Shown: positions 42,296 to 51,703, counted from the stretch's first letter. The stretch: 64,000 bases of DNA from Ignavibacteria bacterium (GCA_036262055.1 DATAJP010000003.1:977001-1041000); one strand, 5' to 3'. The notes: generated by a model from the letters alone, not told the origin. Numbers and translations: made by a program.

Positions 42296-42871
42296 ATGCC
42301 GGCAGAAGCAATTCGTTTTAAACCCATTAATACAAATTTGATAATAAAGGACTCCGGCGAATACGATGTAATAATTCAGGCATCTCAAAAAGACCAATCC
42401 GCCTTCAAGAAACTTTTTGATAAATATTCAGGCAAGATTTATGCTTTTTCTCTAAGATTGACAATGAATACTGAATCCGCTGAAGAAATTGTTCAGGAAA
42501 CTTTTATTAAAGCATGGAATAAGCTTGAATCATTCAGGTTCGAGAGTAAATTTTCGACGTGGCTGTTCGGCATAGCGTATAATGAATTTCTTATGCACAA
42601 CAGGTCGAAAAATAAAAGAGACGAAAAATTTGTTCTGGCTGATATGAATGAGTTACTAAATATTAAAACTGTTTTTAACTTTGATACAAACATTGACATT
42701 GAAAAAGCCATTTCAAAACTGCCCGAACAGGCAAAAGCAGTTTTTGTTCTTCATGAAATTGAAGGATACAAACATAACGAAATTGCAGAAATGATAAACA
42801 TACAGGAAGGAACTTCCAAAGCTCATTTAAACAGGGCAAGAAAAATTTTAAGAGAGGAGCTTTCAAAATGA
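42296..42871 (+). CDS. ECF RNA polymerase sigma factor
   Basis: 191 residues. Region 2 is seen in AFKKLFDKYSGKIYAFSLRLT and EEIVQETFIKAWNKLESFRFESKFSTWLFGIAYNEFL, region 4 in LPEQAKAVFVLHEIEGYKHNEIAEMINIQEGTSKAHLNRARKIL. The ATG follows AGGG. A 20-residue N-terminal extension lacks known motifs. The stop overlaps the anti-sigma gene start as ATGA (42868-42871), which indicates translational coupling, and thus a sigma/anti-sigma pair. The 213-base upstream gap may contain its own promoter. Confidence 0.92.
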   Translation: MPAEAIRFKPINTNLIIKDSGEYDVIIQASQKDQSAFKKLFDKYSGKIYAFSLRLTMNTESAEEIVQETFIKAWNKLESFRFESKFSTWLFGIAYNEFLMHNRSKNKRDEKFVLADMNELLNIKTVFNFDTNIDIEKAISKLPEQAKAVFVLHEIEGYKHNEIAEMINIQEGTSKAHLNRARKILREELSK

Positions 42872-44622
42872 AAGATTGCGAAAAATACAAAATACTTATT
42901 GATGAACTTGCAGACGGAGAAATTTCAGATAATAATCGTCTTGAGCTATCTGCGCATATGAAGGATTGTCTTGAATGCAGCATTGTTTACGAACAGACTT
43001 TAACGTTTAAAGAAAAGATGAAAAAAATTCCATCTGACGTAAAACCCCCGCATACCGTATGGAACAGAATAAATGAAAAAATCACTGAGGACAACATAGA
43101 AGTTAAGCAGGTCGCAGGTAATTTTTTTACAATTGTAAATACAGCACAGGATACTGCTGCTGTTCAACCGGAGGATGAGCCTAAAAAAGGGAAATCTTAT
43201 TTAAAATATGTTATTGCTGCATGTGTTGTCGTGTTTCTCGGTTTGATTTCAATTCCGTTTATTTATCGTGCGGACACCGATAATCCTGATGCAACGGCAT
43301 TTGCTTATTGGCACGTAACAAAAGTAAAAGGAGCTCCCGTCATTAACGACGGTGCAAAATCAATTGCTTCATTTGACAGCTTGAAAGCCGGCGACTGGAT
43401 TGAAACAGACGATTCATCAAAGGCAATCATTACGATTGCCGGGCTCGGAGAAATTACGGTTGAGCCAAAATCCAAAGTTAAAATTTTAAACAGCGAAAAA
43501 GGTGAACACAAAGTTCTTCTTGAATACGGAACCATCAATACAAATTTTTCGCAGAAGTCTGAAAAATTTTCTATAGAAACAAAAAACTCGATTGCATGGG
43601 ATAACAATCCGAAAGGAACTGCATACACTTTCAGCGTCGATAACAAAGGCGACGGAATGATTCTTGTTAAGGACGGTTCGGTTTTACTTGAGTCAAGAGG
43701 CAAAGAATCCGTTGTTCCTGCCGGAAAAATTTGTCTCGTTCAGGCATCTGTCGGACCGGGAACGCCGTTCAGCGTCAATGCTTCTGCTGAATTCAGAAAC
43801 GCTCTATATACTTACGACTTTGAACCCGGTAACACAAATGCAATTTATAATGTAATAAACACGGCTAATAACTCTGATATGATTTCATTAATCAATCTTA
43901 TCCCAAGAGTTAATGATGACATGAAAGAACAGATTTATTCCAAAGTCTCAGGTGTTGTTGCTCCGCCTACTTATATAATAAAAGACAGCTTGAGATATTT
44001 TGACTGTGAGAAGCTCGGTGAGTGGATTGAAAAATGCCAGGAACAGGTGTGGCAAAATGTGGAAAAAAATCTTGAGGGGCTTGATGAAAGAATCAGAATA
44101 AAAATCGAAAAAAATATGGGAGATAATTTTGATGTGAAGGTATTTACCGAAGAATTGAATAAAGAAATCGAAGAAAACCTGAAAGATGCATTAAAGAATC
44201 TTGATATGTCAAAAGAAATGATTGAAAAGCAAAAGGAACAATTCAAATCAAAAAACTGGAACTTTAACTTTAGTTTCCCTGATTCATTCAAAAGCCATTT
44301 TGAAATGCTTAAAGATGGCTATAATTATAATTATGAATTTGACAGTGAAGAATTTAAACAGGAAATGAAAAACCTTGAAGAAGAATTGAAGAACAATCAG
44401 GAAGAATGGAAGATAGACCAGGAGCAGTTAATGAAAGACCTCGATGATGCCCAGCAGGAAATTGATGAAGCAAAAGAAGAGATAAGACGAGAGCTTGAAC
44501 AAATGCGTGAAGAGCAAAGAAAAGAACAGGAAGAATTGCGGGAAGAACAAAGAAGAGAGCGTGAAGAACAACGTCAGGAATTAGAAGAACAGCCTCAGGA
44601 AAATTCAGGTAGTGATATATAA
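42868..44622 (+). CDS. membrane anti-sigma factor with FecR domain and long charged coiled-coil tail
   Basis: 584 residues. Residues 1-40 form a zinc-binding anti-sigma domain (HMKDCLEC with His30, Cys34 and Cys37, HX3CX2C). A single membrane helix spans about 113-132 (KYVIAACVVVFLGLISIPFIY). The FecR domain follows (about 140-290: VKGAPVINDG, IETDDSSKAII, GTAYTFSV, VKDGSVLLESRG). The last 230 residues are rich in Glu, Gln, Lys and Arg (EEIRRELEQMREEQRKEQEE), predicted as a coiled coil in the periplasm. The combination is like FecR regulators but with an unusually long helical tail, which could sense envelope or peptidoglycan state. Start overlaps the sigma-factor stop. Confidence 0.88.
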   Translation: MKDCEKYKILIDELADGEISDNNRLELSAHMKDCLECSIVYEQTLTFKEKMKKIPSDVKPPHTVWNRINEKITEDNIEVKQVAGNFFTIVNTAQDTAAVQPEDEPKKGKSYLKYVIAACVVVFLGLISIPFIYRADTDNPDATAFAYWHVTKVKGAPVINDGAKSIASFDSLKAGDWIETDDSSKAIITIAGLGEITVEPKSKVKILNSEKGEHKVLLEYGTINTNFSQKSEKFSIETKNSIAWDNNPKGTAYTFSVDNKGDGMILVKDGSVLLESRGKESVVPAGKICLVQASVGPGTPFSVNASAEFRNALYTYDFEPGNTNAIYNVINTANNSDMISLINLIPRVNDDMKEQIYSKVSGVVAPPTYIIKDSLRYFDCEKLGEWIEKCQEQVWQNVEKNLEGLDERIRIKIEKNMGDNFDVKVFTEELNKEIEENLKDALKNLDMSKEMIEKQKEQFKSKNWNFNFSFPDSFKSHFEMLKDGYNYNYEFDSEEFKQEMKNLEEELKNNQEEWKIDQEQLMKDLDDAQQEIDEAKEEIRRELEQMREEQRKEQEELREEQRREREEQRQELEEQPQENSGSDI

Positions 44623-44651
44623 ATAAAGTCTGTTTCCTTCCATATGTGGTT

Positions 44652-44691
44652 AACTCCTGCTGTTTGTATTAAAAACAGCAGGAGTTTTTTT
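44652..44691 (+). terminator. intrinsic terminator after the FecR gene
   Basis: AACTCCTGCTGTTT / AAACAGCAGGAGTT, a 14-base stem with a GTATTAA-type loop and TTTTTT tail. It ends the sigma/anti-sigma transcript. Confidence 0.88.
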
Positions 44692-44694
44692 ATG

Positions 44695-45672
44695 CTATGG
44701 TTTGACTCTGTATGAAAGCCCTGCATAAGTTGATGAGAATAAATTCACATCAGGACTCCACAGTGAGCTTCTTGTATTTGCGCTCAGATAAGCATTGAAT
44801 ACCCCATGGATATGGCTTGTGTAGATTCTGAAATTCTTTTCATATACCCTGTCAAACGTTCCTCCGTTTGGAACCTGTGAAACCATATTAAACGAAACGC
44901 GGTGATAACCAAATGTATTTCTCGACCAGTGGAATGCCACGTAATCAGTATCCGACTGATTACTGTTCAATGTAACGCGGCATTTTAGTTCATCGTTTCT
45001 CACAAAGTTTAAAATTCCGTTCTGACCGAAAAATCTCTTAGCTCGGAAAACGTTTTCCGTAAAATCAGGACCATTTAACGTGAACAATAAATTATCGTTC
45101 TTGAAAAACTCAATCTTACTGATTGTAATGTTTGATTTACCCAGTTGAGGCGCTGTGGTCTGACCATCAATTGCAGAATACTCATACAATCTCCAGTTCA
45201 AACGGACATTATCGCTTCTTCCGACTCTCTTGAATGAGAGAAACCTTCGCTGAACCTGGGTATAAGGTTTTGAGACTGAGTCAAGTGAGCCGCCAAGATA
45301 ACCGACAATTACAAAGTTACCGGATATTTCACGTATGACTTCAAGTTTTTTTAAAGTATCGGTATTGATGATGAAATTCGTGGTAACGGTAACTGAAATA
45401 ACCCTGCGTCCCCATTTAACCAGAGAATCAAACGGTGAGCCGCCGTCATCCTCAACCGGACCGGATGCATCGAAGTCAAGCACTTCACTGCTCATTAAAT
45501 TATCGTCATCATCATTGTCCGAACTATATCCGCCGTTAACAGCAAGACTTTGAACATATTCGTCATCACTCATATTGCTGGTTATAGGGTCATTATTGCA
45601 TCCTGAAAGGAAAATAAACGTAGTAATAAAGGTAAAGATGAGGCAGAGCTGTAAATAATTTTGAATTTTCAT
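44695..45672 (-). CDS. lipoprotein of unknown function
   Basis: 325 residues, signal with lipobox L-S-G-C (Cys25) after FTFITTFIFLSG. The mature N-terminal part is acidic (DDEYVQS, DNDDDDNLMS), then a predicted beta-rich domain with RRVISVTVTTNFIIN and HWSRNTFGYHRVSFN. It shares no domain that I recognise. The C-terminus ends LSYRVKP. Convergent with the FecR gene; monocistronic with a 138-base upstream gap to the divergent M16 protease. Confidence 0.65.
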   Translation of the reverse strand: MKIQNYLQLCLIFTFITTFIFLSGCNNDPITSNMSDDEYVQSLAVNGGYSSDNDDDDNLMSSEVLDFDASGPVEDDGGSPFDSLVKWGRRVISVTVTTNFIINTDTLKKLEVIREISGNFVIVGYLGGSLDSVSKPYTQVQRRFLSFKRVGRSDNVRLNWRLYEYSAIDGQTTAPQLGKSNITISKIEFFKNDNLLFTLNGPDFTENVFRAKRFFGQNGILNFVRNDELKCRVTLNSNQSDTDYVAFHWSRNTFGYHRVSFNMVSQVPNGGTFDRVYEKNFRIYTSHIHGVFNAYLSANTRSSLWSPDVNLFSSTYAGLSYRVKP

Positions 45673-45810
45673 TTTTTTCTCTCCTAATTGAGTTCGTAAT
45701 TCTTTGACAAGAACATATGAATAATGGTTTAAATAAATTAAAAAGTTACCATTTTATCTATATTATAACATACAGATTTTTAATAAATTCAATATTATCA
45801 CAAAAAAATC

Positions 45811-48765
45811 ATGGGAAAAATTAAATTAATTTTTGGACTTTTTATTGCGTTTTTGATACTTTCCTCAACAGCTTTTTCACAAACCAAAACAGTAACAAAC
45901 GGCAAATATACCTATGAAACTGTTGAAGGCGACCCGCTGAAAGCAAGAATTTACACCCTGGATAACGGACTAAAAGTTTATCTTTCAGTATATCAGGATG
46001 CGCCAAGAATCCAGACTTACATTGCAATCCGTGCGGGAAGTAAAAATGACCCTGCCGATGCAACCGGACTTGCTCACTACCTTGAGCATATGCTTTTTAA
46101 AGGAACCGATAAATATGGTTCGCTCGATTATGAAAAAGAGAAAGTTTATCTTGATCAGATTATTGAGCTATATAACGTTTACGGAAAAACAACCGATGAA
46201 TCTCAACGAAAAGCAATTTATCATCAGATAGACAGCATATCATCTCTTGCATCGAAGTATGCAATTGCCAATGAATATGATAAAATGTTAAGTTCGCTCG
46301 GCGCTTCAGGCACCAATGCATTTACTTCAAATGAACAGACTGTTTATGTAAATGATATTCCGTCAAATCAAATTGAGAAGTGGTTAACAATCGAAGCTGA
46401 AAGATTCAGAAATCCTCAGATGAGATTGTTTCATACGGAACTTGAAGTTGTTTATGAAGAAAAAAACCGTTCGCTTGATAATGATTTCAGTAAAGCATTT
46501 GAGACATTGTATCTCGCATTGTTTCCTACACACCAATACGGAACACAGACAACAATCGGAACGATTGAACACTTAAAAAATCCTGCGCTTCAAAAAACGA
46601 TTGATTACTTCAAAACCTATTACGTGCCAAATAATATGGCAATATGTCTTTCAGGTGATTTTGATCCTGACAGAGTAATTGAAATGATTGACAATACATT
46701 CGGCAAAATGCCGCGTGGCAACGTTCCTGAATACATACCCCCGGTTGAAAAACCAATCACTTCAGTAAAAACTTTTGAGGTTACAGGACCAAACCCCGAA
46801 GGAGTTCTCATTGGTTATAGATTCCCCGGTGAAAATACAAGAGATGCGGACTTGTTAACAGTAACGGATATGATTCTGAGCAACAGCAAAGCAGGATTAA
46901 TTGATTTGAATTTAAACCAAAAGCAAAGAGTTCTTGAGGCAAGCTCAAACCCGAGAATCATAACAGATTATTCCATATTTACTTTATACGGAAGACCACG
47001 TGAAGGTCAGTCTCTTGAAGAAGTAAAAAATCTTTTACTAGCTCAGCTTGATTCTGTAAAACAGGGAAGATTTCCCGATTGGCTGATTGAAGCTGTCAAT
47101 AACAATATGAAACTTGACCAGATTCGTAATAACGAATCAAACCGTTTCAGAGCAGGCGCATTCATGACTGCGTTCATTGAGAGAATTCCATGGCAGGATT
47201 ATGTAACCCATCTTGAAAGATTAAAAGGCATAACTAAAGAAGATGTGATGAGATTTGCCAATGAAAATTTCAAAGACAACTATGTTGTAGTTTATAAAAA
47301 AACCGGTGAAGATAAAAATACTCAGAAAGTTATTAAACCTGAAATTACACCTGTTGAAGTTAACCGTGAAGCGGAATCCGATTTTGTGAAAATGATTGTC
47401 AACACTCCGGCTGATAAGCTTAGCCCGGTGTTTGTTGATTACAAACAGGACATAAAAGAATTTAAGATTAAAAGCGATGTTCCCGTTTACTATACAAACA
47501 ACGATGAAAATGCCTTGTTCAGTATGTCTTATGTATTCGATATGGGAACCAACAACAACAAAATGCTTGCACCTGCAATTGCATACCTTCCCTATCTCGG
47601 AACTTCGCAATATACGCCTGAACAGCTTCAGCAGGAGTTTTATAAGCTCGGATGTTCGTTCTCCGTAAACACAACTTATGACAGAGTTTTTATCAGCTTA
47701 AACGGCTTAAACGATAACTTTGTGCCTTCGTTGCAATTGTTCGAAAGTCTTTTGAATGACCCTGTGCCGAATGAAGAAGCATTGATTAATCTGAAAAAAG
47801 ATATTTTAAAAGTTCGGGCTGATGCAATGCTTTCCAAGCAGTCTATCTTAAGTGCAATGAGCTCTTACGGTGTTTATGGAAAGCAGTCCCCTTTGACAAA
47901 TGTGCTTTCTAACACAGATGTTGAAAATTTGAACGCAGTTGAACTTGTAAACTTAATTAAGTCTCTCGATTCATATCAGCATAAAGTTTTATATTACGGA
48001 CCTTTAAGCGAAAATGAATTAAAAGCCGATTTAGACCAATATCATGAAATTCCGGCAGTTTTAAATCCTGTTCCTGATGCAAAAAAATTCAGCGAGATGG
48101 AAAATCTTAATGACAAGATTTATGTAGTTAATTATGATATGGTTCAGGCGGAGATAATGATGATTTCACAAAAAGATACCTATGACAGAAACAAAGTGCC
48201 TCTTCAGACTTTATTCAATGAATACTTCGGAGGAAGCATGTCATCAATAACATTCCAGGAACTTCGTGAGTCAAAAGCACTTGCTTATTCTGTTTTTGCA
48301 ACACAGCGTTTTCCTGATGCAAAAGAAAAACACGGATTTATTTATGCATACATCGGTTCGCAGGCAGACAAACTTCCCGAAGCAATGAATGCGATGTTCG
48401 AATTGCTTAATAATATGCCGAAGTCCGATATAACTTTTAACACTGCAAAGAACAGCATCATTCAGCAGATTGAATCAGAGAGAATTACTAAGGCGAATGT
48501 TCTGAATAATTATCTTGCAGCCCAGAAACTTGGAAATGATTATGACATAAGAAAGGATATTTATGAACAAATTCCGTCAATGACCTTCGAAGACATTCAA
48601 AAGTTTCATGCCGAGAATATCAAAGATAGCAAATATACAATTATGGTTCTGGGGGATAGGAACAAACTTGATGTAAATACTTTATCTAAATACGGAAAGG
48701 TTGAGTTCTTGACTCTTGAAGATATATTCGGTTATCAAAAACCGAATGTTGATGCGGTTCCATAG
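45811..48765 (+). CDS. M16-family zinc metallopeptidase (insulinase/pitrilysin type), secreted
   Basis: 984 residues with a signal peptide (LSSTAFSQ, cleavage near residue 24). The inverted zinc motif HYLEH (His89, Glu92, His93) in GLAHYLEHMLFKGTDK is intact, and a distal Glu is expected in VVYEEKNRSLDND, as in the family. A second, catalytically inactive M16-like half follows from about residue 560 (PVYYTNNDENALFSMSYV). Such two-half enzymes degrade peptides in a closed chamber. It is probably periplasmic or outer-membrane-bound. Alone in its transcript, ending in a terminator at 48791-48825. Confidence 0.92.
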   Translation: MGKIKLIFGLFIAFLILSSTAFSQTKTVTNGKYTYETVEGDPLKARIYTLDNGLKVYLSVYQDAPRIQTYIAIRAGSKNDPADATGLAHYLEHMLFKGTDKYGSLDYEKEKVYLDQIIELYNVYGKTTDESQRKAIYHQIDSISSLASKYAIANEYDKMLSSLGASGTNAFTSNEQTVYVNDIPSNQIEKWLTIEAERFRNPQMRLFHTELEVVYEEKNRSLDNDFSKAFETLYLALFPTHQYGTQTTIGTIEHLKNPALQKTIDYFKTYYVPNNMAICLSGDFDPDRVIEMIDNTFGKMPRGNVPEYIPPVEKPITSVKTFEVTGPNPEGVLIGYRFPGENTRDADLLTVTDMILSNSKAGLIDLNLNQKQRVLEASSNPRIITDYSIFTLYGRPREGQSLEEVKNLLLAQLDSVKQGRFPDWLIEAVNNNMKLDQIRNNESNRFRAGAFMTAFIERIPWQDYVTHLERLKGITKEDVMRFANENFKDNYVVVYKKTGEDKNTQKVIKPEITPVEVNREAESDFVKMIVNTPADKLSPVFVDYKQDIKEFKIKSDVPVYYTNNDENALFSMSYVFDMGTNNNKMLAPAIAYLPYLGTSQYTPEQLQQEFYKLGCSFSVNTTYDRVFISLNGLNDNFVPSLQLFESLLNDPVPNEEALINLKKDILKVRADAMLSKQSILSAMSSYGVYGKQSPLTNVLSNTDVENLNAVELVNLIKSLDSYQHKVLYYGPLSENELKADLDQYHEIPAVLNPVPDAKKFSEMENLNDKIYVVNYDMVQAEIMMISQKDTYDRNKVPLQTLFNEYFGGSMSSITFQELRESKALAYSVFATQRFPDAKEKHGFIYAYIGSQADKLPEAMNAMFELLNNMPKSDITFNTAKNSIIQQIESERITKANVLNNYLAAQKLGNDYDIRKDIYEQIPSMTFEDIQKFHAENIKDSKYTIMVLGDRNKLDVNTLSKYGKVEFLTLEDIFGYQKPNVDAVP

Positions 48766-48790
48766 ATTTTGGCAGTACCTCAAAACAATA

Positions 48791-48825
48791 AAAAAGCAGT
48801 GTGTGATTTTCAGCACTGCTTTTTT
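48791..48825 (+). terminator. terminator of the M16 peptidase gene
   Basis: AAAAAGCAGTG / CACTGCTTTTT around a 12-base loop with T tail. Confidence 0.85.
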
Positions 48826-48845
48826 ATTGCAATTATTTGTTAGTA

Positions 48846-48891
48846 GGACAGACATTCTTGTCTGTCCGGAAAGGCAGGATGCCTGTCCTGC
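48846..48891. repeat. tandem palindromes GGACAGAC and GCAGG type
   Basis: GGACAGAC-ATTCTT-GTCTGTCC (48846-48867) is directly followed by GCAGG...CCTGC (48874-48891). It lies against the DUF5683 stop codon. Similar style to the palindrome at 17044. Likely dispersed element; could terminate minus-strand transcription. Confidence 0.75.
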
Positions 48892-49500
48892 TTAAAAATT
48901 AATTTTCATTCCTAAAATATTGTTCCCTCCGAGTGTAAATTTCATTTTATCAGACACATCAAAATCATATAGCTCTGCATCTACATAAGCATCCGCAATC
49001 TGCACCAGGTAAAGCAATGCAGTATAAATAAAAAACCTGTCTCTTTCATCACGATAAAATTCTCTTAAGCTCAGCAGCCGCGCATCTCCCGAAGGATTTT
49101 GTGTCGTTATGGATGCTGAATACTGGTCTGCATAATTTCTATAGTCTTTATTGCTTTGAATTATTTCATATACCAGATATCCGCCGACTCCGGCAATAAC
49201 AGGAATTTTCCAGTATGATTCATTATAAAACTGACCTGCCCCCGGAATCGCCGCCGATAGCAGTGTTGCGGTTAAAGGAGATTTTTTCATCACAAATGTT
49301 GTCTGTTTGACGTCATTGGTATCTGCAAAACTATCCTGAGTCTGAGAATTATATAACAGATGTTGTTTAGTATTCAGTTTGGAGTTGAATTCTTTGCGGG
49401 GCTTTAATTCAAAAAAATTTTCCTGCGGAAAAATTTCAGGTGCAGATGAAAGAAAAGCAATGAAGAGCGATATCGATAAGATGAAAATTTTAAGCATCAT
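48892..49500 (-). CDS. DUF5683 membrane protein
   Basis: 202 residues with a signal peptide (MMLKIFILSISLFIAFLSSAPEIF). Residues 77-100 (ATLLSAAIPGAGQFYNESYWK) and the following hydrophobic segment IPVIAGVGGYLVYEIIQ fit DUF5683, with a second hydrophobic stretch FFIYTALLYLVQIADAYVDA. It probably has two or three membrane segments. The family is restricted to FCB bacteria and its function is unknown. Downstream in the same direction lie the tandem palindromes. Confidence 0.8.
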   Translation of the reverse strand: MMLKIFILSISLFIAFLSSAPEIFPQENFFELKPRKEFNSKLNTKQHLLYNSQTQDSFADTNDVKQTTFVMKKSPLTATLLSAAIPGAGQFYNESYWKIPVIAGVGGYLVYEIIQSNKDYRNYADQYSASITTQNPSGDARLLSLREFYRDERDRFFIYTALLYLVQIADAYVDAELYDFDVSDKMKFTLGGNNILGMKINF

Positions 49501-49624
49501 ACTTTAAACATAATAAAAGTAAACATCTTGCTTAAAATAATAAGGACAGACTCTTATTCAAATGTAAATAGAATTATCGTCTGTCCTTAAACTTTTTAGT
49601 GCACTTCAACCGTTAAGCTACACC

Positions 49625-50014
49625 TTACGGTTGCGGAGTGGTTTGTTGATTTTGCTGGTCCTGTTGTCCTGGAGGCTGTTGTCCGCCGGGTGGTTGTTGA
49701 CCCGGAGTTTCCATCGGAACATTAGGAGGAGGCAAAGTCTGCGTTCCTGCATTTCTTTGGATTACGCTTTCTTCAAGTCCGTCGCTTTTGCTGATATATA
49801 TGTTTAACAACAATGACGCTACAAGAAAAACTGAAGCAAGAACAATCGTTGCCTTTGATAAAAAGTCAGATGTTCTTCTCGCACCGAAAACCGCAGTTAC
49901 GTTTGAACCGCCGAATGTCGATGAAATTCCGCCGCCTTTTGATGCCTGCAGTAATACAACTGCCATCAATAAGATGCAAACCAATACTAATAATACTATA
50001 AATAATGTAACCAT
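49625..50014 (-). CDS. secG: preprotein translocase subunit SecG
   Basis: 129 residues. Two transmembrane helices flank a short loop: TLFIVLLVLVCILLMAVVLLQASKGGG and FLSKATIVLASVFLVASLLL, the standard SecG layout (LLQxSKGGG motif and FxGxxxxTxxLxK-like segment). The long Gln/Pro-rich tail (PPGGQQPPGQQDQQNQQ) is common in FCB SecG. It assists SecYEG protein export. The stop is at 49625 and an apparently single-gene transcript. Confidence 0.92.
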   Translation of the reverse strand: MVTLFIVLLVLVCILLMAVVLLQASKGGGISSTFGGSNVTAVFGARRTSDFLSKATIVLASVFLVASLLLNIYISKSDGLEESVIQRNAGTQTLPPPNVPMETPGQQPPGGQQPPGQQDQQNQQTTPQP

Positions 50015-50087
50015 AATAAATAATATGCCTAATTTTTTCTATTTTTTAAAGCCATAAAAGATGAAAAATTCATCGTTTTTTCTCAAA

Positions 50088-51314
50088 TTATTTTATAAAA
50101 AGCATTTTTTTAGTATCCATTAAACTTTCGTTTATATACAAAGAATAAAAATAGACCCCGCTCGAGGCATTGATTCCACCCCATTTCGTTTCATAGATAC
50201 CTGCATTTAAAATCCCGCTGAAAAGTTGTGAAACTTCCCTGCCATTTATATCAAAAACTGCCAGCTTTATATTTTTTGAACCCGAAGGTATTTCAAATTT
50301 TATTTTTGTAACGGGATTAAACGGGTTTGGATAATTTTGATGCAAAATAAATCTTTCAGGAACCTGATTTGAAATTTGATTTATGCCAACACCTCCTGTT
50401 GTGGTTTTCAATATCACTCCCTGCTGTCCGACTGCAAGTCCAAGAGTAGCGCTTGAAAAAGCAATACTATATAAATCTGATGTAACAGTTACATTTTGAT
50501 TTTGCCAATTTGCTCCGCCATTTGTTGTTTTTAAAATTATTCCCGTGCCTGATGCATAAACTATATTTTCATCAACGCAATATATTGAAAACAAATTATT
50601 GGTAACACCTGGTGTAAGAGAAAACCAGTTCTCTCCTGCATTTGTAGTTTTCAAAATTCTGCCGTTATATCCAACAACAAATCCTGTATTATCATTTACA
50701 AAATATACTGCACGTAATTCTGAGGTTAAACCTGAACTTTGCATTGTCCAGTTTGCTCCGCCGTTTGTCGTCCGAATTATTGTCCCATTGAACCCTACGG
50801 CATATATATTATCCGGAGTTACCATATAAACTCCCGTAAGCTCTACGTTTACACCGCTTTTTCTGGAAATCCAGTTTGTACCTCCGTTTGTTGTTGTCAT
50901 TATTGTCCCTTCCAATCCAACCACAATCCCCGTGTTTGCGTCTTTAAAATCAATATGAACAATTGTATGTGAGCCGGCATTTCCTGTCGGTGTCCAGTTC
51001 ATGCCTCCTGTTGTTGTTTTCAAAACAATTCCATTTTCACCCGCTGCATAACCAAAATTCGCGGGATTTACGAAATGAATGGAACGTAAAAAATTTCCGG
51101 TAACAGCCGGAAGCGAAACCCAGTTTGTTCCTGCGTTTGTAGTTTTTAAAATCATTCCGCTTAATCCACAAGCATAACCTGTATTTGCATCTGCAAACGA
51201 AACTCCCAGCAATACTTGTGTTGTTCCGCTTGTTTGCTGAACCCAACCGGTTTGAGCAGATACATTTGATATTAGAACTAAAATAAAAAGAAAAAGGGTG
51301 GATAAAATTTTCAT
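50088..51314 (-). CDS. secreted YCF48/BNR-like repeat protein with type IX sorting domain
   Basis: 408 residues with a signal peptide (FLFILVLISNVSAQ). Seven repeats of about 41 residues carry K/R-T-T-N-x-G-x-N-W (ILKTTNAGTNWVSL, IMTTTNGGTNWIS, ILKTTNGGANWQNQ), as in YCF48/photosystem-II-assembly-like propellers; the blades alternate with G-Y-A-x-G-x-x-G-x-I-L. The last 85 residues are a type IX sorting domain (NYPNPFNPVTKIKF, GREVSQLFSG, GVYFYSLYI, KKMLFIK). It is likely a secreted binding or scaffolding propeller; no catalytic residues are visible. Confidence 0.87.
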   Translation of the reverse strand: MKILSTLFLFILVLISNVSAQTGWVQQTSGTTQVLLGVSFADANTGYACGLSGMILKTTNAGTNWVSLPAVTGNFLRSIHFVNPANFGYAAGENGIVLKTTTGGMNWTPTGNAGSHTIVHIDFKDANTGIVVGLEGTIMTTTNGGTNWISRKSGVNVELTGVYMVTPDNIYAVGFNGTIIRTTNGGANWTMQSSGLTSELRAVYFVNDNTGFVVGYNGRILKTTNAGENWFSLTPGVTNNLFSIYCVDENIVYASGTGIILKTTNGGANWQNQNVTVTSDLYSIAFSSATLGLAVGQQGVILKTTTGGVGINQISNQVPERFILHQNYPNPFNPVTKIKFEIPSGSKNIKLAVFDINGREVSQLFSGILNAGIYETKWGGINASSGVYFYSLYINESLMDTKKMLFIK

Positions 51315-51626
51315 AGATTTTCGATTAAGTTTTGTAAGGGCTGTAATTTTTTACGTGGGGTAGAGGTCTATGTTTCGAGCAATAAATGGCATAAAAGAAT
51401 AAATCTGGATTATTTTTTAATTGGTAGTGTCTTAATTTGCCAAGTGTCATCCTGAACGAAGTGAAGGATCTCTCCTTTTCATTAAAAAACGAGATTCTTC
51501 GCTTTGCTCAGAATGACACATATGTAATTTAACCCAAATTAAGACAATACCTTTTAATTTATTCGGTTTTATTCCATTGAAAAACTTCCTTATTTTCGGT
51601 ATTTTGTATATTCGCCAAGAAAATTT
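51315..51626. other. 312-bp intergenic stretch holding a MITE-like element
   Basis: No gene. It is A/T-rich with the element at 51415-51559 and the upstream region of tRNA-Glu. Confidence 0.7.
51423..51551. mobile_element. 129-bp MITE-like element with 17-bp terminal inverted repeats and 8-bp target duplication
   Basis: Termini GGTAGTGTCTTAATTTG (51423-51439) and its near-perfect inverse (51535-51551), 16 of 17 bases. Identical flanks TTTTAATT at 51415-51422 and 51552-51559 are a candidate target-site duplication. The interior is itself palindromic: 29-base arms (51444-51472 and 51491-51519, 24 of 29 matching) of the GTGTCATxCTGAxCGAAG type. No transposase is inside, so it would be mobilised in trans. 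Confidence 0.7.
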
Positions 51627-51698
51627 GGCCCCATCGACTAGTGGTTAGGTCGTCACTCTTTCACAGTGAAAACACGGGTTCGAGTCCCGTTGGGGTCA
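51627..51698 (+). tRNA. tRNA-Glu (UUC)
   Basis: 72 bases. Acceptor GGCCCCA pairs with TGGGGTC plus discriminator A. The anticodon stem TCACT/AGTGA encloses CTTTCAC with anticodon TTC. TTCGAGT is the T-loop region. CCA is not encoded. A terminator follows at 51704-51732. Confidence 0.96.
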
Positions 51699-51703
51699 CA
51701 GAT

